This document shows, one piece after another, positions 31,237 to 41,857 of a stretch of DNA of 64,000 nucleotides. A program made the translations under genes and the position numbers. The notes beneath the pieces were generated by a model that saw only the letters and a program-made list of their open reading frames with translations, had not been told where the DNA came from and did no database searches. The DNA comes from Penicillus capitatus (lineage: Eukaryota > Chlorophyta). Within the stretch, counting starts at the first letter, position 1, and each line of letters starts with the position of its first letter. The DNA lies in assembly GCA_965649825.1 (NCBI GenBank), contig OZ287700.1, positions 434,001 to 498,000 of the forward strand, given 5' to 3'.

Positions 31237-31260
31237 TGATGACGCGTACCATTTTTCGTC

Positions 31261-31832
31261 TTTCTTTCCGGGAGATACTCCCCCGTAGTTGCGCAGCTCC
31301 AGTCCGGATGCGTCGAACGCGTCGTTCGGTTGTCCGTCATATTGAAGTATTGTACTATCGAAGACCTTCACACAGCGCATGAGACGCTGCCGAGAACGGC
31401 GGCAATCGTGCGGCGGTTGTGGCGGGGGCCGTTGAGCGGCTTCTGCGGCGTCGGGCCCACCCGTTAGTCCCGAAGGCGGGGTAAGGGTCGTCTCCTGTAG
31501 GCGGCCTTTGCTTCGACCTGGTTGAGGAATCTCGGATTGGGGGGACATCCTCGGATGGCCCTTCTTTCCGGGAGATACTCCCCCACAGTTGCGCAGCTCC
31601 GGTCCCACTACGTCGAACTCGTCGTTCGGTTGTCCGTCGAAAAAGATCCTTTCACACAGCGCATGAGACGCTGCCGTCGATGGCGGCAATCGTGCGACGG
31701 TTGTGGCGCGGACTGTTGAGCGGCTTCTACGGCGTCGGGCCCACCCGTTAGTCCCGAAGGCGGGGTGAGGGTCGTCTCTTGTAGGCGGCCTTCCCTTCGA
31801 CCTGGTTGAGGAATCCCGGAAGGAAGGACATC
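31261..31832 (+). repeat. Tandem duplication of a 300-bp unit
   Basis: Two head-to-tail copies start at 31,261 and 31,561 with TTCTTTCCGGGAGATACTCC, a spacing of exactly 300 bp. They share long nearly identical stretches, e.g. CACAGCGCATGAGACGCTGC and CCACCCGTTAGTCCCGAAGG. Copy 2 lacks about 20 bases of copy 1 near 31,340-31,365 and runs into the minisatellite. No frame is conserved in both copies in a convincing way, so it may be non-coding. Confidence 0.85.
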
Positions 31833-32424
31833 CTCGTGATTACCCAAGGCACTTTCGTGATTACCCATTTCATTTCGTGATTACCAAAAATGGCATTTCA
31901 TTTCGTGATTACCAAAAATGGCATTTCATTTCGTGATTACCAAAAATGGCATTTCATTTCGTGATTACCAAAAATGGCATTTCATTTCGTGATTACCAAA
32001 AATGGCATTTCATTTCGTGATTACCAAAAATGGCATTTCATTTCGTGATTACCAAAAATGGCATTTCATTTCATTTCATTTCGTGATTACCCCACCAAAA
32101 GAATGGCATTTCATTTCATTTCATTTCGTGATTACCCCACCAAAAGAATGGCATTTCATTTCATTTCATTTCGTGATTACCCCACCAAAAGAATGGCATT
32201 TCATTTCATTTCATTTCGTGATTACCCCACCAAAAGAATGGCATTTCATTTCGTTTCATTTCATTTCGTGATTACCCCACCAAAAGAATGGCATTTCATT
32301 TCGTGATTACCCCACCAAAAGAATGGCATTTCATTTCGTGATTACCCCACCAAAAGAATGGCATTTCATTTCGTGATTACCCCACCAAAAGAATGGCATT
32401 TCATTTCGTGATTACCCCACCAAG
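31833..32424 (+). repeat. Minisatellite of 28-, 45- and 35-bp units
   Basis: A clean tandem array. The first part repeats a 28-bp unit starting GTGATTACCAAAAATGGC (copies at 31,933 and 31,961 and so on). The middle part repeats a 45-bp unit starting GTGATTACCCCACCAAAAGA (32,083, 32,128 and so on), and the last part a 35-bp version. The 35- and 45-bp units differ by the number of ATTTC pentamers, so the array mixes unit-level and pentamer-level expansion. Open frames across it are a by-product of the repeat. Confidence 0.95.
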
Positions 32425-32516
32425 TTGTGGTCCCAACGGCGGTGCGTTTGCCAACGCATCGTCGAGCCGTGCCTCCTCGTGGCGGGACTGGATAACGCTA
32501 AATCGGCAAATACTCT

Positions 32517-32585
32517 TAAGGGGTCTGATGAGACGGGTGGCGCCGTCGAAACTGTTCGGTCACTCGACTGAGCAGTCACCCTAGC
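32517..32585 (+). ncRNA. Hammerhead ribozyme 4 (stem I open, type I arrangement)
   Basis: CTGATGA at 32,525-32,531, stem II GACGG/CCGTC with loop GTGGCG, GAAA at 32,548-32,551. Stem III is a 10-bp hairpin: CTGTTCGGTC (32,552-32,561), loop ACTC, GACTGAGCAG (32,566-32,575). The cleavage triplet is GTC, with the cut after 32,577. ACCCT after the cut pairs with AGGGGT before the core for stem I. All core bases fit the consensus; this is the cleanest of the four copies. Confidence 0.92.
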
Positions 32586-34216
32586 CACGAAGCTGCCGAC
32601 GCGTAAAGACTGCGTCGGTTGATGTATCATCATCGTACCTTCTTTTTTCCTGTTTGCCTTGTTTACATAAAGCAGCATAAACCGTCGCCTGCTGTTCAAA
32701 CGTTTTGTTTGTACTTTTACAGGTAACAACCGTTCGAGCGCTCCTTTTTCGTGTATGTCGTACGTCTTCGTGTCCACAGCGAAACAAAAGCACAAATGAC
32801 ATCCCAGGTAGGCCTTCCCTCATCAAACGCTAATCAAGCGGGGAGTGAATGCGTGACACTAGTTTTTCTTTATCTAACGACCCATACAACAAGCTGTCTT
32901 CCCAGTATTAATATATAGGAGCCTTCACGCGGAACACCTTATGTGTCATTATCACGCCTTGCACGTTAGCATCTTCACCTTTCGTACTCTTGTGACGTCG
33001 TCCCTCGTCCAAAGCACGCTTTCGCTGCCTCGATGACCCGCGCACTGTTTGTTGCCGGTCCGGCTGTGCACCGAGAGCGATAACAATCCAAGATTTTCCG
33101 ACTATGAAGACAAAGGTCACGAAAGATTTAGACTGTCTCCACTAAATACTCGCTTGCTGCCGTGTCTCTAGGACCAAGAATGGGAAGCTACGTGTAGGAA
33201 ATGAACCTCTAACTGTCATCTGTGTAGCCACCGGAAGCGGTGAAGCCGTCACATAACCATCCAGGCGCGCTGACCATCGGTCGCGACGGATGTCGGCTCC
33301 CGACCTAACTTCCTCATAATGTAAGGGGTGTGGTTATTCTGCATGCACTAGGAGTTCGCAGCTGTTAGGACGTAAGGGTAGGAAGTCCATGACCACCTTG
33401 GGTATATAAGGTCGACAATTCACTTTGTAACAACTCCTGTTCGTATTGCCTCAAATCTGATTGTGTTTCTGTCGTCTCGACGCGCAAAGACTCAGCTGCC
33501 TTATGAACCACTATTCCATTTGATTCCCGACGCTACGTCTCTTCCTTAGCCTCAGGCACGTTTTGACCTTTTAGAAAAAGGTCGACAATGGTCGTAAGCC
33601 TTTTGCGTTTGTCCGTTTTACGAATGTCTCGCGCATTTCTCCCGGTATCCTTGATTCTCCACATCTGCCTGCCTTCTGGGTCTCATTCGACAGCCAATCT
33701 TGTCGTTGATGGAACAAAGTGGATCTTCTTGGCGCTACAAGATGAACTTTGTGACTGATGCCGTTCATGACTACTGTGAAATCTTGATATTCGCAACGCC
33801 CTTTCATCCATTGCTTCGTGCGAAACGCCTGAAATAAGTACAGCTTCGTTAAGTGAGTGTGTATCTCGACAAGAACGAATAGAACAGAGATCGATCCATT
33901 CGCTTTCTCCGCCGCCATTTCGCGACAGAAAAGAGAGAAAAGGGTTTCGGTTTCCAAATCGTCACGAGATGATCTCGTCGTTTCTCTCGGCAACCGTTCT
34001 GCGACCAATAAATCTTTGGAAAAGCATGCATCTCTGTGTGCATTTTACAAACAGCTCTGATTTCAGTTTCACGTGTGTTCGTAGAGAGATGGCAAACTGG
34101 GTTGATGGCAGGAGCCGACGAACATTTGGTGCATCCAAGTCTACTTCGCTGCCTGTCACGTCAAAGCCCGGGTGTCTAGACTGAACTCTGGCGGCTGTTG
34201 TTTCTGAAAAAGCACG
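32586..34216. other. Accessory spacer with an isolated TATA promoter
   Basis: No protein gene is recognised. A good TATATAAG lies at 33,403-33,410 in CTTGGGTATATAAGGTCGAC, upstream of a region whose minus strand has a 145-residue ORF (33,571-34,008) without similarity. The last 150 bases should contain the ESF1 promoter. The stretch may be part of another mobile element, but I find no terminal repeats. Confidence 0.35.
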
Positions 34217-36348
34217 ATGGCGCCGAAGAATTCGGCAAAGTCCCGCGCCACCGTCGATGACGCTCGCTTCGTCAAGATTAAAACGGACCCACGGTTTCGA
34301 ACGTTGAAGAGCAAGAAAAGGCAAACACAACCCATCACCGATACTCGCTTTGCTCGTATCTCTCTTCCACGTCTAACTCCGTTCGCTTTGAGTTTCTACA
34401 GGCGCTCTCGAGGATCCCGCCTTTCAGGAAATCCCTCAGATACCCATCGACAAATATGGACGCGAGGTAGGTTGGATGACCCAAACCTTCATCAACCTTT
34501 GACGACATTGCTCAGAATCGCTCTCTCTTCCGACGTCCGACTGGGGAGCATCTTAATGATCACGAGCCGAAAGGGGCACTGCTCATGCAAAGGATGCTTG
34601 GACTCTGCCCATCTGATTCGGAAACGGAATCTTCATTGGCATCTCTCTCCGAAGAAGAAGATAGAAAGGAATGGGGCGCTGGTATCTGGGCAGCCAATCC
34701 AGATGAATCGATCTCCGAAACGAACGCGACAAGGAGAATTGCCGTTGTTGACATGGACTGGTCCAAAGTCTCTGCGGCGGCGTTGCTTGCTCTCTTTCGA
34801 TCTTTCGTCTCAGAATCTCCTGCATCGGTACAGAACGTCACTGTCTATCTGTCAGACTACGGAATAGAGCGGCTTCCAAAGGAGGACCGACAGGGACCCA
34901 GTGCGCTCGGTCTCTTCAAACCCGAATTATCGACCGAGAAAGATGAGAGCGGTGATGATCACATTGATCCAGAAGAACTGCGACGGTATGAGAAGTCCAA
35001 GTTGCGCTACTACTATGCCGTCGTCGAGTGCATCTCTGTTGATGTCGCAGAACGACTCATGAAGGAACTGGACGGCAGCGAATTCGAAACCTCTCGATGT
35101 ACATTGGATCTGAGATATATCCCAGACGAAGAATCTTTCCTCGGTCGTCCCGTACGGGATTCGGCAGAAACGGTACCGGGCGATTTCGAGGCGCCCGAGT
35201 TCGAATGCAACGCTCTTCAAAAGACGAATGTCAAACTCTCCTGGGATGATGACGACGAACATCGGCTGAAAGTCGTCCGCCGCCGATTTACAGAAGAGGA
35301 GCTACAGGATCAGGACTTCTCGGCCTATCTGGCTTCAGAGAGCGATGCCGACAGCATTGATGGCGACCGAGTGCCAAACTACGAAGCTCTGCTGAAGGAT
35401 GTCCACTCCGAGCCGAACGCAAGGAAGGGATCCAAGGCCACAATACGACAGAACAGCGCATCGGATGTGTCTGATACCGATTCGGATGACTGTCTGGCTT
35501 CGGCTCTTGTGCTCGATCGACGAAGAAAGGCTCGGAAAGACGGAAAGAAAATCTGGGACAAGTATGAGAAGCGTCGGAGTGAGAAAGTGCAACGGCAGAA
35601 GCGCCGAGGACAGTTCAAGGTTGACGGTAGCGCATCGGATTCCGACTCTGGTCTCAGCTCCGTCGAGGACAACGATACAGACGGTCTGTTGATCGAGATG
35701 CCCGAACAAGAAAAAGACATCGTCATGACACTTCCAGACTCGCCCAAAGAGAAACCTGCACCCACATCACCAATCAACGATCAGGAGGAAACGAGAAGAG
35801 TCACGTCCAACATCGAGCTGCTGATGATGGATGACCAAATGCTCAAAGTACTGGCCGCCAAATCATCATCCGACCTCTTGTTGTGCTATCGGTTGACAGG
35901 AGGCACGTGTGGGTCAGTGTGTGGACGGGGTGGCAGCAGTGCTTGGTGTGAAGAAGAGTAAGAAAAGACTGAGTCACCGGGAGCGTGTGCGGCAAGGCAT
36001 CGCAAAGAAAAAACAGAGAGCCGTAACAAAAGAAGAGGGCGACTTGACAGGCTTCAAAGTTCTTCTATACTACAGACGTTCGTGTGTCGAACATTTTATT
36101 ACATCTAGGTGAACGTAGAGGATCCTCGTTTTGAGGAATTGCTGCAATCCACGGACTTTGCCATTGATCCAACTGATCCAGCATTCAAACGCACTTCCGG
36201 TGCAGAAACCATCTTGCAGCACGTACGGCAGAAAACCAAATCCTGTGAGAAACGCCTTTCTTTGTACTGACCTCTGTTCTTGCTTGACACGTCAGCCATC
36301 GACGATTCAAGTCTGCGAGTCTGTTGTACGATTCGAATCATGCGATAG
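34217..36348 (+). CDS. ESF1: ESF1, nucleolar pre-rRNA processing factor (spliced)
   Basis: ESF1 is needed for early 18S rRNA processing in the nucleolus. The N-terminus has MAPKNSAKSRATVDDARFVK then TDPRFRTLKSKKRQ, as in the family. The central NUC153-associated block has ATRRIAVVDMDWSKVSAAAL then LALF, KLRYYYAVVECISVDVAERL, CTLDLRYIPDEESF and KLSWDDDDEHRLKVV followed by RRRFTEEELQDQDFSAYLAS. The C-terminus has VEDPRFEELLQSTDFAIDPT then DPAFKRTSGAETILQ. Introns include GTATCTCTC...TTCTACAG (joining RFAR to ALEDPAF), GTAGGTTGG... after KYGRE, and one ending GACACGTCAG before the last exon. The middle is acidic and Ser-rich. The last exon overlaps the 3' end of the SET gene on the other strand. 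Confidence 0.92.
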
Positions 36349-37976
36349 CATGAGGCCGTTGAGTGGGATGTCTCCTATCGTCATGTAGTAATCCTGATTC
36401 CAAACCAAAAAGGGATCACTGATGAGCTCCGGTAGAGGGATGGTGTCCGTCACCGACAGCAAAGAGGGATGAAATCCAGTCACCGTTCTTGACATGGTCG
36501 GCGGATCGGAGAACGTGAACTTCTGTGGCACGGGTTGCATGACAAACAGCGGATAGTGCTGCTCTGCAGGCTGATACGAGACGGCACTCTTTTGATTCGC
36601 TTTTCGCTGCTGGCTATCTCTGCTGGGAGGAGATGAAGGTTCAAGTGCTACCGAATTGGGCTCTGTCCCGTCAACAAGTTTTCTTCTCTTGGGAGAAACA
36701 GGCGATTCTATATAAGACGGACTCTTGCTTGCAGGTCCAGTCGTCTGCCACGGCAGTTTGCATGTCAAGAATGGGTATCGTGACATCTGGGCGCACTTTG
36801 CTACGTGTCATGATCGTTTGATGTGGCAATGGCATCGGATGACGTTGCCCCGCGGTGCAACTCGTATCTTGGACACCATCTGTGCAGCTTCCCGTTGATG
36901 ACAAGCCCTCATGACTGAAATCGACACTCTCGGATGCTGTCAAGCAATCGCCAAAGAGTAGCCTCTTCTTTGGACTTCCGTGGACAGTTTTCCTCCACAG
37001 CACAGATTCGGCGCCCAAAAACCCAGAACAGTTATCCGATCCGCACTGACATCTGGAAGAGATGGTATCGGTAGAGTGAGAGCATCGATGTCTTACCTGA
37101 CTCTTCTACCTCCATTCCAGTCAAGATTATAGTTGTAAGTAATCTCTTCCCCCACAGTGATATCTCTCGAGGCAAAAATGGCGATGCGTTGCTCTCCCTT
37201 AACCGTCCACTTCTGGCATTCAGAGTTTGGATCGCATGAGTGGTTGATGAAACGCGAGTAATTGCCGAATCTCGTCGCGTCAATCACTTCGTTGGGACTG
37301 CAAGAGAATATCGATAGGGTCATTCATCTCTATTCATGTCTGACTTTCAGTCTGCCTACTTTAGATTCATGATATATGTGTTTCGCAGTCCTAGTTTCTC
37401 ATAGTGATGCGCCCGTCGCTCCACTTCTTTGAGATCACATACTTCCCCTAGAAACAAACCCAGATGACGCTCGGACTCCCAAATCCGCGATGGAAGAAAG
37501 ACCAATGTACTCTACAACGAGCTGCCCAGCTGTTAGCGGTTCCTCGGCGACGACACCCCATCCCTTCTCGCCAAAATACTGTAAACTGCCACAAACACCG
37601 TCCGTTTTCAAAGATGCAAGCAGGCCAGGGAGCGAACCTCGTTTTGACCCAAAGACGCTTTTGGAGACGTTGGTTTTGGCAAGCCTCGCCGCAGGGGCAC
37701 GTTCCTTCGACGCATTCGGTAAAGAGGGATCGATTGAGACACGACTCTGTGCATCCGATGCCGTCCCCGACGCGACACTGGCAGATATCCGCCTCTTCGA
37801 ACGAAAACTTGGCCACGCCTCCGCGGCGATGGACATAGGTGTTCTCTGTTATCTGTTGAAAGGACGGTGGACGGCGATGGAAAGCCATAGTAGATATGCG
37901 AATCGACGTCGCCTTCGTTTGGCACGTGAAAAGACGGAAGAGGCCAAGAAGCATGGAGACCTTCATCGACGTCGCC
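36307..37976 (-). CDS. AWS-SET-postSET histone lysine methyltransferase (spliced)
   Basis: Order of domains: an AWS cysteine cluster ICQCRVGDGIGCTESCLNRS then CPCGEACQNQRLQKR; the SET N-block GWGVVAEEPLTAGQLVVEYI; the SET core YSRFINHSCDPNSECQKW (NHSC motif that binds AdoMet) and GEEITYNYNLDW (catalytic Tyr); then post-SET CQCGSDNCSGFLG. This order defines the SETD2/ASH1/NSD (H3K36) group. Introns separate QKR from the SET start, and ICQ...YIG from the PNEVIDATRFGNYSRF exon; the latter is preceded by an exon reading KEVERRAHHYEKLGLRNTYI. About 250 residues after post-SET are low-complexity. The start at 37,976 is a guess; an internal Met (MAFHRRPPS) is equally possible. Confidence 0.88.
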
Positions 37977-39579
37977 CGTGACTCGGACTTCCCTCTGGAG
38001 AATCTCCCGTTCGGCATTTTCTCCGACAGAGAGACGACGAGGCCTCGCCCCGGCGTCGCTCTCGGAAGACAGGTCGTGGACGTGGCGAAGCTCCACGAGA
38101 AAGGACTCCTGACGGGTGCCGAGTTGAACAGACGGGACTGTTTAGCGCGGGTCGTGCGTCTTGGATCTGGTAAAGCGGTGCGATCTGGTGTGCGAAGGAG
38201 ACATTGAACGCGTTTATGGAATGCGGAGAGGCGGCGTGGAGCGAGGCTCGACAGACCCTCTCCCGTCTGCTGAGCGACAAAGAGGGCGTCCTGCGAGACA
38301 ACGAAGAGCTCAAGAAGCGTGTCCTCTATCCACAGGCGTCTCCGAATGCGGCCCTCGTCTGCGTGTGTGAAGCGGAGATCTGTAGGACGAGGTGACGATG
38401 CATCTGCCGGCAAGCATCGGGGACTTCACGGACTTCTATGCATCGAAGGCGCACGCCTCGACGGTCGGCGCCATGTTCCGCGGTCCAGAGCACGCGCTGA
38501 GCCCCAACTGGTGATCTCGGTCGGTGCTTCGCGAGTGAACAACTTCCTTTCCCTCCCAGGGTGCACATGCCGATCGCCTACCACGGCCGCTCCTCTTCGA
38601 TCGTGGTCTCGGGAACCGACATCCGCTATCCATGGTGCCGCCCAGACGCTCGGCGACCGCGTTGCATGTCTTGCCGTCTAGCGGCCAGTGGAAACCGCCC
38701 GGTGCAGATCGACCCGTCTTCGCACCGTCGACCAAAGTGGATTTCGAGCTGGAGATGGTGCATCCTCTCTCGTCCGTTTGCATCCTACTGTATCCGCGAT
38801 TGGACACAGGGGTTGTTCGTGGGTCCCGGAAACGCCTTGGGTGAGCCCATTGACGTCGGAGAGGCGCGAAAACACGCGTTCGGCTGCGTCCTGCTGAACG
38901 ACTGGTCGCTCAGAGACGTCCAGGGATGGGAAGGCCAGCCGCTGGGGCCCTTCACCTCGAAGAACTTCGTCGTGCCGCTCCGTCTCGGGGAGCTCTTCGA
39001 CGCCTGCTGTTTAGGCATCGACGATCTCGCCGTGGATCGTGACGGTGGAAGCGCTGGAGAGCTTTGCGTGCGATCTCCCTCCTCAAGATCCCCCTGCCCT
39101 GCCCTACCTGTGCTCGGACGCGCCACGGCGGACCTACGACATCCAACTGCAGGTCGACCTGCAGGCAACGGGGGAAGGACCGGTGACCGTCGCCACGTCC
39201 AATCTCAAGAACACGTAACATCCATCCTCTGCGGCCGGCAGAAAACGAACGGCGTACTGTGTGCAGCTACTGGTCGTTCCCTCAAATGCTGGCGCACCAC
39301 ACGGCAACGGGCTGCAATCTGCGTCCCGGGGATCTCCTTGGCACCGGAACGCTCAGCGCCGACGACATCGGCATGCGTGGCTGCCTGCTGGAACGCACAA
39401 AGAACGGCTCAGATCCGGCGACGTGGATTCCTCCAGGCGGTTCGCCCGTCACACGTTCCTACCTCCAGCAGGGCGATCGCATCGTTCTGCGAGGCTGGTG
39501 CGAAAAACCGAACGCGAAGCGCATCGGGTTCGGCACATGCGAGGGACGCTTGATCAACAACAGCCTTAAACTGGGATGA
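37963..39579 (+). CDS. FAH: Fumarylacetoacetase (spliced)
   Basis: The last enzyme of tyrosine breakdown, cleaving fumarylacetoacetate to fumarate and acetoacetate. Order: [20 protein letters not shown] then [44 protein letters not shown] (metal- and substrate-binding Asp in DFTDFY), [18 protein letters not shown] (active-site YHGR), [32 protein letters not shown] then PLGPF, and [17 protein letters not shown]. The C-terminus is [20 protein letters not shown]. Several short introns interrupt the gene, for example between YPQ and VTMHLPAS, and before LHMPIAYHG. The first codons lie within the assumed 5' end of the SET gene on the other strand. Confidence 0.94.
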
Positions 39580-39651
39580 GCGGATAGAGACATTTCGAAT
39601 TGAATCCCACCATACACGATCTCGGAACAAATAATGCAAAACAAAGAATCC

Positions 39652-40892
39652 TCAAAGAATGATCTTGGGTTCGTGTACAGATTCCCTTATCTCCTTGTGC
39701 GGCAGAATGATGCCGCCGTTGACGTGCAGTTCGTTTCCCACGGCCACATCCTTGCCTATGACGGATCCGTTCTCGACGCGTGCCCAGTCTCCGATGCTGG
39801 ACTGCCACCCGATGATAGAATTCAGACAGACTGCGAAGTTTCCCACTCTGACCCCCTTCATCACCACGCAGTTCCGCAGCCGCACGCCGTTTCCGATGAC
39901 ACATCCTTCTCCGATGCACACGTCCGGACCGATCTCGCAGTTCTCGCCGATCTTCGCCGTCGCGTCCTTCAGCACGTTTCCTCGAAAGCCCGTTCCGCCG
40001 CACAGCTCCTGAGGATGGTGAATCCTCAGGCTGTTGAGATGGAGATGCAGGCCGGTGAGGTAGTCTCGGGGTTGGCCCACATCCATCCAGTATCCGGACA
40101 GGCACATCGAGTAGAGACGCCCGTCAGCCGCGACGCTGGGAAACACTTCGCGTTCGATGGACGTGGGACGCAGCTCGATCCGATTCAGCACCTCGGTACT
40201 CAGACAGTAGATTCCGGCATTGATCCGGTCGCTGACGAACTCCTTGGGCTTCTCCACGAAGGCGTTGATCTTTCCGTCCGGATCGGCCACGACGACGCCG
40301 TACTTCGAAGGATCGTCCACCCTGGTCAGCAGAATGGTCCCCTCGGCCTGGCGAGCCTTGTGGAACTCCAGCAGGTCGCGGAGAGGATAGTCGCAGATCA
40401 CGTCGCTGTTCAGGACGAAGAACGGATCGCCCGAGCCGTCGTCCAGCAGACCGCGGGCAAGAGCCAGCGGGCCTGCCGTCCCCATCGGCTCCGTTTCCTG
40501 CGTGGACACACACACCTTCATCATCATGAGAGGACGGAAGCGAGGGTCACGCGCCTGAGAAAGAGTGATCTTGATGCTCAGCTTCTCGGACCACTCGTCC
40601 ACGAAGCTCTTCATGACCTGGGTGGGATCCGAGAAAGGGCGTTGGAGGGTTTTGAGGCGAGCTCGGCGGTTACCTCGGGTTGGTAGTTTATGGCGAGAAT
40701 CACTTCGGTGCAACCCGCGTACTTGAGTGCCTGAAAGAAGGGTGAGGGAAGAGCGAACGCGTTTGCCTGCTGCACCTCTATCTGGTGAATGACCATCGGC
40801 TTGTTCGCGAACTCGACGAGCGGTTTGGGGCAGGAGAGTGTCAGCGGACGCAGACGGGTTCCATACCCACCGACCAGAATCAAAGCCTTCAT
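39652..40892 (-). CDS. GDP-mannose pyrophosphorylase, GMPPB type (spliced)
   Basis: Makes GDP-mannose from mannose-1-phosphate and GTP. The nucleotidyl-transferase signature [20 protein letters not shown] then CPKPLVEF is at the N-terminus. Next come HQIEALKYAGC after an intron (GTGCAGCAGG...CTTTCAG), INYQPE then VMKSFVDEW after another (GTAACCGCC...CACCCAG), [62 protein letters not shown] and [10 protein letters not shown]. The left-handed beta-helix C-domain ends [18 protein letters not shown], as in GMPPB. The join before ETEPMG uses a GC donor (CTCAG|GCGCGTG) or else adds 19 residues. Start chosen at the family MKA. Confidence 0.95.
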
Positions 40893-41014
40893 TCTCGACG
40901 CCCTCGACCGTGAAAAGAGAACGGAAATCGCTGCTTCGAAGAACCTCTGGCGGTCGGTGCAAATGCTCTGAAGACGCGCCGCGCGGTGCCGTCACGTCCA
41001 ATCAAGCGCCCCAG

Positions 41015-41790
41015 ATGAAGAGAAATGCATTGGTTGCCTGGCCAGTACTACTGCTCGTGGTCCATCGAGCGTCGGCGGAGGAGTGCTCCCGCGAGGCGTC
41101 CCGCCACGCACGCGGCGTCATCGAAAGCGTCCGGCGACTGTCGCTTCTTCTGCTCGCGACGACGGCGGTGTGTGTAGTACATTCAGCCGAAGGTGGCGTC
41201 TCTCGGCTACGTGTGGCCCGACGACTGTCCTCTCAATCCAGAGTCCGACCTGTACCTCTGGCAAGAAAGACACAAGAGCCAACGCGGCGACGGCAACTGG
41301 AGATGCGGTTTCTGTGGGAAAGTGAGAACCACGTCCACTCGCTTCCGCGTCGAGGCACAGTTGACAGGTGTTCGAGTCCGAATCCTATCTGGATCGCCAC
41401 CTGAAGCTGCGCCACGGCAACGAATTCCGTCCCAACGCCACGCGATGCCTGGCCACCCTGTGCCCTCTGCTGCACTGCGACTACTTTGCACACGTCTCCT
41501 CCGCCTCGAACGACTGTCACGACGCGCCGGCGCGTCTGGAGAAGATCCAGTGCGAAGTGCTCATGCACAAGTGCTTTCCGTCCACCGAAAGCGCCGAGGC
41601 GGCTGCGCTGTACGCCTTCGCTCGGCAGACGCTCTGCGAAGCGCACGTGTGCGATGCCATGGAGCGTCAGCGCGTTCTGCGCGATCTCGATCGCCGCGTG
41701 CGGCCGAAGCGGTTTCTCTACGATCTCTATGCCATGATCATTATCCTGTCGGTTGTCGTATACTGGACGGTGCTGTTGTGTCGCCCGTAA
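41015..41790 (+). CDS. Secretory-pathway membrane protein with one C2H2 zinc finger (spliced)
   Basis: The N-terminus MKRNALVAWPVLLLVVHRAS is a signal peptide. After an intron (GTCCGGCGAC...GTGTGTAG) comes YIQPKVASLGYVWPDDCPLN, then WRCGFCGK; an intron (GTGAGAACC...GTTGACAG) leads to VFESESYLDRHLKLRHGNEF. This gives a complete C-x2-C-x12-H-x4-H finger split by the intron at the turn after CGK. A Cys-rich part (CLATLCPLLHCDYFA...CHDAP) and a C-terminal transmembrane helix (YAMIIILSVVVYWTVLLC) follow. A C2H2 finger on the lumenal side of a membrane protein is unusual. I recognise no named family; the function is unknown. Confidence 0.75.
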
Positions 41791-41857
41791 CGACGTGCCA
41801 CGACCTGTCACATCGTGCAGTGTCTACCCTTGTCGCGGAAACGAACAGCCTCAGCGC

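Noticed and set aside
32002-32306. Repetitive peptide ORFs (HFISFRDYPTKRM-type repeats)
   Set aside because: They arise from the minisatellite, appear in several frames, and have no start context or flanking coding sequence.
33571-34008. 145-residue minus-strand ORF
   Set aside because: Unremarkable composition, no motif and no supporting splice structure; likely chance or a remnant in the accessory island.
36419-36450. CTGATGAG sequence resembling a hammerhead core
   Set aside because: No GAAA box or stem II at the proper distance, and it falls inside the SET gene.
39634-40686. 350-codon plus-strand ORF
   Set aside because: It is the mirror of the GDP-mannose pyrophosphorylase gene; its composition has no protein-family signature, while the minus strand matches GMPPB along its whole length.
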